A DNA stretch of 5,980 nt from an uncultured Butyricicoccus sp. (GTDB lineage Bacteria; Bacillota; Clostridia; Oscillospirales; Butyricicoccaceae). A model generated the notes under the pieces. It saw nothing but the letters and a program-made list of their open reading frames with translations. It ran no database searches and was not told the DNA's origin. The stretch lies in contig CAUEJN010000070.1 of assembly GCA_959018045.1 (NCBI GenBank), forward strand, positions 1 to 5,980. The letters run 5' to 3'. Position numbers and translations under genes: made by a program. Position 1 is the first letter of the stretch; each line of letters opens with the position of its first letter. Below are positions 1 through 5,831 of the stretch, piece after piece.

Positions 1-944
1 GTCCACCACTCAATCGCCATGATGTTCTTGGTCCGCACCATCGGGTCTTCCTGCGACCAGCCCTCAATATAGGTGATGTCATCCCAGTTCTTAACCTGAA
101 AATCCCACCGGCAGCCCGCACACATGGGCGCACCGATGTTGAACGGATGCGCAATGCCCGCGATACCGCCCGCCTCGCGAATCTGTGCGGTGTAAGTATC
201 GATATCCTCAGGCAGGGCAAAGCGCCAGTCTACGTAGTGCTCACAGCCCAGCACCAGCATGTGACCAAAGAAGGTCGTCCACTCAATGCCGCGGATGGCC
301 GGGACGGTCTCGGCGGCAAGTTCCGGGGTCAGCTCAGCCTGCCCAGCCTCGGTGTTGTGATCGGTCAGTGCAAAACCAACATAACCATAATCCTTCACCG
401 CATGTGCCAGATCGTGCACCGTGAACCGTCCGTCCGAGTGCAGCGTATGACAGTGCATCTCAAAGGGACGATAGGTATAAGCCGGTTTGTCACAGCCGAT
501 AACGGTCAGGTGATAAGTCAGTTCATGTTCCGGGATAGCTGCCTGCACGTTGAGCACGATGCGCCAGTTACCCTTTGCTGCCTTATGTGCAAAAAATCCG
601 CGCGACGAGCCCCGTTTGGAAATCACAATCACCTGCTCCGGGTCATGGCGATGGGCACAGCCCACATACTCGCCCTCGTGGTCGAGCGAGAAGGTGACAA
701 AGTTCATCAGCACCTTGCACTCGTCCATGTCAGCCGGGAACAGCTTGCGTCCGGTCCAGCCGTTCTTATCCATGCCCTTCTGCACCTCACGGGCAACCAG
801 ATCGGGATCGGAAATGGTCTTGGGGCTATATTCGCATACAAACTCCAGGTGATCGTAGTCGCGTTCGGTCTCGAACGAAATAATACGATTGGTACGGTCA
901 TCTTCGGGATGGAAGACAAATTCTTTTTGCAGCAAAATTTCCAT
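1..944 (-). CDS. PHP-domain metallophosphoesterase, CehA/McbA-like (C-terminus beyond the window)
   Basis: I translated this minus-strand frame by hand: 314 codons are open from ATG at 944 to the left edge with no stop, so the 3' end is missing. The N-terminal ~155 residues carry no catalytic motif and look like a beta-rich accessory domain. A PHP domain follows, with the metal-binding motifs in order: HCHTLHSDG (H164, H166, D171), TDHN (D195, H196), GIEW (E221), GH (H228) and IAHPF (H266). PHP proteins are metal-dependent phosphoesterases, and the two-domain layout resembles CehA/McbA-family hydrolases. A CxxC (C275, C278) lies just after the IAHPF motif. No signal peptide is visible, so it is probably cytoplasmic. 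The start is supported by AGAGGAG with a 9-nt spacer. It has its own promoter and sits behind a terminator, so it is a separate unit from the ABC operon. The substrate is unknown. A link to the neighbouring transporter is inference. Confidence 0.88.
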   Translation of the reverse strand, partial: MEILLQKEFVFHPEDDRTNRIISFETERDYDHLEFVCEYSPKTISDPDLVAREVQKGMDKNGWTGRKLFPADMDECKVLMNFVTFSLDHEGEYVGCAHRHDPEQVIVISKRGSSRGFFAHKAAKGNWRIVLNVQAAIPEHELTYHLTVIGCDKPAYTYRPFEMHCHTLHSDGRFTVHDLAHAVKDYGYVGFALTDHNTEAGQAELTPELAAETVPAIRGIEWTTFFGHMLVLGCEHYVDWRFALPEDIDTYTAQIREAGGIAGIAHPFNIGAPMCAGCRWDFQVKNWDDITYIEGWSQEDPMVRTKNIMAIEWW

Positions 945-994
945 CTGGGAATTCTCCTCTTTGCAAGTGATATCGTTCTATTTTCTTACTCTTA

Positions 995-1023
995 ATCATA
1001 CACCGTGTACCGGCACAGGTGAA
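995..1023 (-). promoter_or_regulatory. Predicted sigma-70/SigA promoter of the PHP gene
   Basis: On the minus strand, TTCACC (1023-1018, 4 of 6 matches to TTGACA) and TATGAT (1000-995, 5 of 6 matches to TATAAT) are separated by exactly 17 nt. Initiation would fall near 988, giving a leader of roughly 45 nt before the ATG at 944. The site lies between the upstream operon's terminator and the PHP gene, where a promoter is needed. The prediction is by consensus match only. Confidence 0.55.
1006..1017. promoter_or_regulatory. Imperfect 12-bp dyad in the promoter spacer, possible operator
   Basis: The minus strand reads TGTGCCGGTACA, which is palindromic at 10 of 12 positions (TGT-n-CCGG-n-ACA). 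It lies wholly between the predicted -35 and -10 boxes, where a bound repressor would block RNA polymerase. Short dyads occur by chance, and no regulator gene is seen in the window. Confidence 0.3.
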
Positions 1024-1089
1024 GAGTCATTTAACCTCAAACGGGCGAAAAATATACCCCATTTTTGTCTCTCTGCTCTTCAAACAGCC

Positions 1090-1120
1090 AAAAAAGAGAG
1101 GAGCCATAAAGGCTCCTCTC
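1090..1120 (-). terminator. Rho-independent terminator of the ABC transporter operon
   Basis: A perfect 10-bp GC-rich stem (1096-1105 pairing with 1111-1120) encloses a 5-nt loop (1106-1110). On the minus strand it is followed by six T (1095-1090). It begins 16 nt after the stop codon of permease A. In the plus direction the hairpin is not followed by a T-tract, so it should act only on leftward transcription. It separates the transporter operon from the PHP gene. Confidence 0.93.
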
Positions 1121-1136
1121 CTCCATCACGTATGTG

Positions 1137-1988
1137 TTATTCCCACTCGTTCTCCTTGAGGTTGGTATAAATATAGATACCAGCCGAAACCGAGCAGATC
1201 AAGAACATGATAACCGACAACGCTGCCGACCGGTTGTAATCCAGATAGCGGTTAAACTGGTCGTACAGGGCGATGCCGAGCATCTTCGGGCTATTGCCGC
1301 CGATGAGGTACGGGGTGGTGAACGAACCGACGTTGGTCATGAACACGAAGGTGCCGGCTACGACAACGTCCTTCATCGACAGCGGCAGAATCATCGTGCG
1401 GAATACACGCATCCGGCTCGCGCCGACGTCACGCGCGGACTCGATGACCGAATCCGGGATCGCGCCCAAACCAGCTGTGATCATCAATGCCGCGAACGGG
1501 ATGTTGAACCACAGGTTCATGATGATCAGGCCGCTGGCGTGATACATCATGGCCGGTTTAAAGTCGTAGTTGAACAGGAGCTGTGCAATACGGTTGATGA
1601 CGCCGGTATCACGGATAATGGTAATCATTGCGTAGACCGCAACCAGACCGGGGATGAAACGCGGCAGCAGGTAGAGCGTGCCGATGGCTCGGGAGATCGG
1701 AGACTTGACAAAGCGCAGGTACAGCGCCAGCAGATACGCAATGACGATCGCCAGTACAACCGTTACAACAACGACATACAGCGTAAAGCCGATGTTCTTC
1801 AGCTGCGATTCAGTTACAAAGAAATACTTGTAGTTTTTCAGTGTAAATTCGCCCGTTTTTCCATCCTGAAAGCTCATGATGACAGACGACAAAATGGGGT
1901 AGGCAACGGTCAGCATGACCACCAGGAACGCCGGCAATACCAGAGCGTACCCGATGAGCGTTCTCTTTCTAGAATTTGTTTTATTCAT
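1137..1988 (-). CDS. ABC importer permease A (PotB/UgpA/FbpB-like inner-membrane subunit)
   Basis: This is a 283-residue integral membrane subunit that should pair with permease B to form the translocation channel. A short basic N-terminus is followed by about six hydrophobic segments, near residues 10-37, 66-90, 102-125, 151-173, 207-228 and 256-273. The EAA loop that docks on the ATPase is clear near residues 183-203 (ESARDVGAS, then ILPLS). Length and layout fit the binding-protein-dependent permease family (BPD_transp_1). The frame also opens at TTG 1994, but GAGGT at 2001-1997 lies only 2 nt from that TTG and 8 nt from the ATG at 1988, so ATG is chosen. It is the last gene of the operon, 33 bp after the binding protein gene, and is followed by the terminator. 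The substrate cannot be read from the sequence. Confidence 0.93.
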   Translation of the reverse strand: MNKTNSRKRTLIGYALVLPAFLVVMLTVAYPILSSVIMSFQDGKTGEFTLKNYKYFFVTESQLKNIGFTLYVVVVTVVLAIVIAYLLALYLRFVKSPISRAIGTLYLLPRFIPGLVAVYAMITIIRDTGVINRIAQLLFNYDFKPAMMYHASGLIIMNLWFNIPFAALMITAGLGAIPDSVIESARDVGASRMRVFRTMILPLSMKDVVVAGTFVFMTNVGSFTTPYLIGGNSPKMLGIALYDQFNRYLDYNRSAALSVIMFLICSVSAGIYIYTNLKENEWE

Positions 1989-1996
1989 AATCAATT

Positions 1997-2001
1997 ACCT
2001 C
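1997..2001 (-). promoter_or_regulatory. Ribosome binding site deciding the permease A start
   Basis: GAGGT on the minus strand lies 8 nt before the ATG at 1988. The in-frame TTG at 1994 would be only 2 nt away, too close for initiation. This sets the protein at 283 rather than 285 residues. Confidence 0.7.
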
Positions 2002-2021
2002 GGACACAAGATTTGTAGGCG

Positions 2022-3209
2022 TTAACCGAGTGTACCGATCTCCTCATCCCAACGTGCGTTCAGGTCGGTAACCAGATCGCCCAGAGCCTGCGTACGGAAG
2101 TTGGAAACGTCCATGCTCATCAGTTCTTCTGCGCCAGTCAGGTCAACACCTTCGGTTACCAGCGGGATTGCTGCCATATCCTGTACCGAGATGGTCTGTG
2201 CTTCAGGCGAGAGCAGGTAGTTGATGAATGCGAAGCCGCCTTCCTTGTTGCCGCTGTAAGAGGGAACTGCGATACCCTGTACAGAACCGGTGAAAGAGGG
2301 CTCGATGGTGGTAATCTTGATCTTCTCGGGAACGGTGCCAGCCTTACGCTGAGACAGAACCATGTCTGCCCAGTTCGGGCACATGTCGATCTCGCCCTGG
2401 GTCAGCAGATCCAGCGCACCCTGGTTCTTGTTCGGGTAAACAACGGTATCGCCCGACTTGTACATGTACGGATGCAGCTCCTTGAGGAATGCGAAGCCCT
2501 CATCCCACTGCTCCATCCACTTGGGATCAGAGCTCATGAGTGCGCTGTCATCGTCGATGAAGTTATAGATAGAGGTACGAACGAAAGAGTCACCAGCGCC
2601 GCCGGTACCCGGAGTGTTGTATGCGAAGCGGCCCGGATGTGCCTTGATCCACTCAACCAGCTCGTCCATCGTGGTCGGTACTTCGTCTTCCGGAACGGTC
2701 TCGGAGTTGTACGCCAGGATAACGGTGGTGCCGCGGTACGGCTGAATCTTGCCCTTAGCTGCAACCGGCTCTGCGGTTACGCCTTCAGCGTTCGGGATCT
2801 TGCTCATGTCCAGATCGTCCAGAATGCTCTCGTCGGTCAGGGACAGGATCTTGGTCAGGTCATCGTCGCCCAAGTCAACAACATCGAACTCGGTGTCGGT
2901 CTGGCCTGCCTTGTATGCTGCAACCAGCTGGTCAGCCAGGGTGCCGCCGCCGGTACCGGACAGGATGAAGTTCAGCTTTGCTTCGTAAGTGCCTGCATAT
3001 TCGGAATTTGCGTTGAAGTCGTCAACCAGCTTCTCAAAAGTCTGACGAACGTTATCCGAACCGGTTGCCCAGACCTGTACGTCCTTAACGGTACCGGCCT
3101 CGCCGCCGCTCTCGCCCGTACTTGCATCCTTGCTGCCGCCGCAGCCTGCCAGCGTGCCGACGAGCAGGGCAGAAGCCGTCAGAATCGCAAACAATCTCTT
3201 AGTATTCAT
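2022..3209 (-). CDS. ABC importer solute-binding lipoprotein
   Basis: This 395-residue extracellular binding protein should capture substrate and deliver it to the two permeases. A lipoprotein signal peptide is clear: basic MNTKR, a hydrophobic stretch, then the lipobox LAGC with the lipidated Cys at 23, and a flexible Gly/Ser/Glu linker to about residue 40. The mature part has the mixed pattern of a two-lobed periplasmic-binding fold, with VQVWATGSD near 45-52, YRGTTVILAYNSE near 158-170, HPGRFAYNTPG near 191-201, and a C-terminal FINYLLSPEAQ near 328-338. These resemble spermidine/iron-type binding proteins, and the HPGRF region recalls YnjB (COG4134) from memory. The mature protein is acidic. 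The substrate is not identifiable. The gene sits between the ATPase and permease A, with a 22-bp gap upstream that contains its GAGG ribosome binding site. Confidence 0.93.
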   Translation of the reverse strand: MNTKRLFAILTASALLVGTLAGCGGSKDASTGESGGEAGTVKDVQVWATGSDNVRQTFEKLVDDFNANSEYAGTYEAKLNFILSGTGGGTLADQLVAAYKAGQTDTEFDVVDLGDDDLTKILSLTDESILDDLDMSKIPNAEGVTAEPVAAKGKIQPYRGTTVILAYNSETVPEDEVPTTMDELVEWIKAHPGRFAYNTPGTGGAGDSFVRTSIYNFIDDDSALMSSDPKWMEQWDEGFAFLKELHPYMYKSGDTVVYPNKNQGALDLLTQGEIDMCPNWADMVLSQRKAGTVPEKIKITTIEPSFTGSVQGIAVPSYSGNKEGGFAFINYLLSPEAQTISVQDMAAIPLVTEGVDLTGAEELMSMDVSNFRTQALGDLVTDLNARWDEEIGTLG

Positions 3210-3231
3210 AGATCTCTTCCTCTCTTTCCTC

Positions 3232-4203
3232 TTATTCGGTAAAGGTATGATACTTTTCGAAATTCAGACCGACCAGATCGCCTACTTCCAGCTGATCAGA
3301 AATTTCACGGTTGACGAAACACTTAATGATGTCGTCACCGCACTGCACGTTAACAGATACATAGTGTCCGAGGACCATGATGGTTCTCACCTTGCCGTTA
3401 ACCATGCCGCTGCCGCCTACTACTACATTAACATTCTCCGGTCGGACTGCGATGGTCTTGTCTCCATCCTTGATGAAGTTCATCTCGCCGATGAAGGATG
3501 CAACGTACTTGGAATTGGGGTTGTCATAGATCTCGGTGGGCGAGCCGACCTGCTCGAACTTGCCCTTGTTCATGACAACAATTCTGTGAGAAAGCGCCAT
3601 CGCCTCCTCCTGGTCGTGGGTTACGAATACGACCGTGATGCCCAGATCGGACTGGATCTTCTTGAGCTCCTCACGCATCTGCTGACGAATCTTCGCGTCA
3701 AGTGCCGAGAAGGGCTCGTCGAGCAGCAGCATGGAGGGCTTGAGGAGCAGCGAACGTGCGATTGCGATACGCTGCTGCTGGCCGCCAGACAGCTGGCTCG
3801 GATACTTCTTCTCACAGCCGGACATGGAAACCAGCTTTAAGATGTTCTTGATATCCTCATCGATCTGTGCCTTGGGAATCTTGCGCAGCTTGAGGCCGAA
3901 TGCAAGGTTCTCGTAAATGGTCATGTGAGGCCACAGGTTATAGCTCTGGAATACCATTGCGGTCGGACGCTTCTCAGGCGGCAGACCGACGATGCTCTGA
4001 CCGTCAATGGTGATGTCGCCGCTGGTTATGTCGTGGAAGCCGCCGATTGCACGCAGGATGGTGGTTTTACCGCAGCCGGAGGGGCCAAGGAAGGAAACGA
4101 TCTCGCCCTCGTAGATATCCAGATTGATATGTTCGACACCGTCACCGTTGTCGTACTTTTTGGTCATATCTTTTAGCTTCAGCTTGATTTTTCTCTCGCT
4201 CAT
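3232..4203 (-). CDS. ABC importer ATP-binding subunit (PotA/FbpC/UgpC-like)
   Basis: This 323-residue nucleotide-binding subunit should energise the importer on the cytoplasmic face. All core motifs are intact: Walker A GPSGCGKTT (40-48), Q-loop Q86, signature LSGGQ (138-142), Walker B MLLLDEP (158-164), D-loop SALD (166-169) and H-loop H196. The IAVRPENV stretch near 251-258 marks a C-terminal TOBE-type domain, as in the polyamine/iron/sugar-phosphate ATPases (PotA, FbpC, UgpC, MalK group). It is shorter than MalK/UgpC proteins (about 350-370 residues), so the regulatory C-terminal part is reduced. The ATG at 4203 follows GGAGG at a rather long spacing of 11 nt. It lies 29 bp after permease B and 22 bp before the binding protein gene. 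ATPase function is certain, substrate class is not. Confidence 0.96.
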   Translation of the reverse strand: MSERKIKLKLKDMTKKYDNGDGVEHINLDIYEGEIVSFLGPSGCGKTTILRAIGGFHDITSGDITIDGQSIVGLPPEKRPTAMVFQSYNLWPHMTIYENLAFGLKLRKIPKAQIDEDIKNILKLVSMSGCEKKYPSQLSGGQQQRIAIARSLLLKPSMLLLDEPFSALDAKIRQQMREELKKIQSDLGITVVFVTHDQEEAMALSHRIVVMNKGKFEQVGSPTEIYDNPNSKYVASFIGEMNFIKDGDKTIAVRPENVNVVVGGSGMVNGKVRTIMVLGHYVSVNVQCGDDIIKCFVNREISDQLEVGDLVGLNFEKYHTFTE

Positions 4204-4232
4204 ATGCGTCTAATCCTCCAACATATCTCAGA

Positions 4233-5075
4233 TTATTTCATCTTGAAGCCGCCCGCGATGGCATCGGGGCCGATATACTTGCGCATCAGGAAAATCATGA
4301 CGGCCGACGGGATCATCAGCAGTACGCCGAATACAGCGCCCGCCTGTCCGGGATAGTCCATGATGATGCCGTACATCTCGACCGGCATGGTGGTGATGCG
4401 TCCCATACCGACGAGCAGGGTGCCCTGTGCCTCCTCCATGGAGCCGAGGAAGGTGTAGAGCGTTGCAACCGCGATACCGGGCATTGCCATCGGCAGGGTG
4501 ACCTTGAAGAAGGTACGGATGGGGCCTGCGCCAACGTCACGCGCTGCTTCTTCCTGCTGCGGGTGAACGGTGCGGAATGCGCTCGACGGCAGCCATACCA
4601 TGAACATCATGGTCGTAATCATGTGGATGATGACGACGCCTGCGAGGGTACCCATCAGGTTATACTTGTAAAACAGAACGCCGATCGAAATGAAGATACC
4701 GATCTTCGGGAAGGCGTTGGTCAGCAGGAAGGACAGCATGAACAGCTTTCTGCCCGGATACTTAAAGCGCGCCAGGGAGAATGCTGCCGGGATACAGATA
4801 ACCATCGAGCAAATCGTTGTGATGATTGCTACGAGGAAGGACTGTACTATAGAAGATTTCAGACTATTCTGCTGGAAGATGAAATCCCACCAATAAGTAC
4901 CCCACTCGGTTGCCAACAGGTGCGGCGGTTCGTATTCATTTGCGAACGCCATCATAATCATGTTGAGCAGCGGGCCGTAGAAAAACAGGATAAACACCGC
5001 CAGAACGATGAACTCCCAGAATTTCTTTTTGCCGACCGCGAAGTAGAAGCGTTTGGGATTTAAATACTTGAACAT
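4233..5075 (-). CDS. ABC importer permease B (PotC/UgpE/FbpB-like inner-membrane subunit)
   Basis: This is a 280-residue membrane subunit, the likely partner of permease A. Hydrophobic segments lie near residues 20-42, 78-100, 111-135, 142-165, 196-215 and 243-264, giving about six spans. The EAA loop is near 176-195 (EEAARDVGAG, then KVTLP), the contact site for the ATPase. The N-terminus is basic and cytoplasmic, and the protein ends in GGFKMK, a C-terminal tail style common in second permeases of this importer class. ATG at 5075 is preceded by AGGTG about 10 nt upstream. It is the first transporter gene, 84 bp after the phosphodiesterase gene, and is separated from permease A by the ATPase and binding-protein genes. 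The substrate is not readable from the sequence. Confidence 0.94.
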   Translation of the reverse strand: MFKYLNPKRFYFAVGKKKFWEFIVLAVFILFFYGPLLNMIMMAFANEYEPPHLLATEWGTYWWDFIFQQNSLKSSIVQSFLVAIITTICSMVICIPAAFSLARFKYPGRKLFMLSFLLTNAFPKIGIFISIGVLFYKYNLMGTLAGVVIIHMITTMMFMVWLPSSAFRTVHPQQEEAARDVGAGPIRTFFKVTLPMAMPGIAVATLYTFLGSMEEAQGTLLVGMGRITTMPVEMYGIIMDYPGQAGAVFGVLLMIPSAVMIFLMRKYIGPDAIAGGFKMK

Positions 5076-5141
5076 ACTTTTCGATCACCTACTCTTCTTG
5101 TTCTCTTTCTCTGCGTCCGCCGGTGACAGCGGATTCTTTTT

Positions 5142-5158
5142 CCCGGAAACCTGCCGGG
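5142..5158 (-). other. Small GC hairpin immediately after the phosphodiesterase stop codon
   Basis: On the minus strand, CCCGG (5158-5154) pairs with CCGGG (5146-5142) around a 7-nt loop, starting 1 nt after the TGA stop. It is followed by AAAAAG rather than a T-tract, so it is not an intrinsic terminator for this operon. It could stabilise or mark a processing point in the mRNA between the enzyme and transporter genes. With only 5 bp, chance is a real alternative. Confidence 0.3.
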
Positions 5159-5159
5159 T

Positions 5160-5831
5160 TCAGCCGTCAATCGCACCGCGCACAAGTTCCGGTGCACGGC
5201 TTGTGATGTTTTCGATGCACTTTGCCCGGGCAATTTCTGCTGCCCGCTCCGGATCGTTGATCGTCCAGGCCGAAACGACAATGTCGTTCTTGTCCATGAC
5301 CTGCATAAATTCCGGCGTGCAAAGTCTTTCATGTACGTTAATCACGCGGAGTCCGTACTCGCGGCACAGGTCGGCAGCTTTCTGCATGTCCTGTTCGGTC
5401 AGCACTTCGCCGTCCTGCAGCCGATCATACAATCCCGGCATGAGCTCTTCGATATTGATGTAAATGAGTACCTCCCTCCTCAGAGTTTCGTCCACACGGA
5501 CACGCTCTAAGCTGACAGTTCCAGAAAAAATAAGACGCTGTAACAAACCATGCCCCCTTGCAAGGTCTATCACAGCATTCTCCAAATCGGGCTCCTTCAA
5601 ATCGCAGTTAATCCACTTGTCAGTCTGTGCGACCAGTGCAAACACCGCGTCCAGCGCAGGTGCGTCCCGACCGTCCTCTAGCGCGTCGTGGGAAATTGCA
5701 AGGATGCCGTCTTTTGTTTTCCGTACATCAACTTCCAGCGCATCCGCATTCGTCTGCAAAGCATGGTGAACGAATTCGAGTGAATTATCCGGTGTGCCGT
5801 CGCAGCCAGAATGAGCTGTAATGTGTACCAA
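5160..5831 (-). CDS. Divergent glycerophosphodiester phosphodiesterase-like protein (GDPD family, UgpQ-like)
   Basis: This 223-residue protein is of the expected size for a small single-domain GDPD. Family enzymes hydrolyse glycerophosphodiesters to sn-glycerol-3-phosphate and an alcohol in a metal-dependent TIM barrel. The N-terminus carries the diagnostic layout: AHSG (H7), PDNS (14-17), LEVDV (E33, D35), KTKDG (38-42) and SHD (H48). A later NCDLKE (75-80) fits the inner-strand acidic/lysine motif, and SAWTIND (187-193) the usual WTVND strand. Two active-site positions differ from consensus: HR is HS, and PEN is PDN. The C-terminal IITDxP motif is also replaced by ENITSRAPE. It may therefore act on an unusual phosphodiester. 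No signal peptide or membrane segment is seen, so it should be cytoplasmic. The TTG start is fixed by a strong ribosome binding site and an in-frame TGA at 5840-5838. It is the first clear gene of the transporter operon. Confidence 0.87.
   Translation of the reverse strand: MVHITAHSGCDGTPDNSLEFVHHALQTNADALEVDVRKTKDGILAISHDALEDGRDAPALDAVFALVAQTDKWINCDLKEPDLENAVIDLARGHGLLQRLIFSGTVSLERVRVDETLRREVLIYINIEELMPGLYDRLQDGEVLTEQDMQKAADLCREYGLRVINVHERLCTPEFMQVMDKNDIVVSAWTINDPERAAEIARAKCIENITSRAPELVRGAIDG

Noticed and set aside
147..995. 282-residue open frame on the plus strand
   Set aside because: It is antisense to the PHP gene, has no ribosome binding site and shows no recognisable motif, whereas the minus strand carries the complete set of PHP metal motifs seen so far.
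1992..1994. TTG as the start of permease A
   Set aside because: Only 2 nt separate it from GAGGT. The ATG at 1988 has an 8-nt spacer.
1134..2018. 294-residue open frame on the plus strand
   Set aside because: Antisense shadow of permease A. Its composition is rich in Arg, Asp, Gln and His, as expected from reading a membrane protein gene backwards, and it crosses the permease stop and start.
2472..3840. Two long plus-strand open frames (2472-3242 and 3130-3840)
   Set aside because: They lie antisense to the binding protein and ATPase genes, whose lipobox and Walker motifs leave no doubt about the coding strand.
4563..5063. Plus-strand open frame of 166 residues
   Set aside because: Antisense to permease B, with a charged, low-credibility composition and no ribosome binding site.
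5142..5158. Hairpin as a terminator
   Set aside because: The minus strand continues with A residues, not T. On the plus strand only two T follow, and there is no plus-strand gene to terminate.
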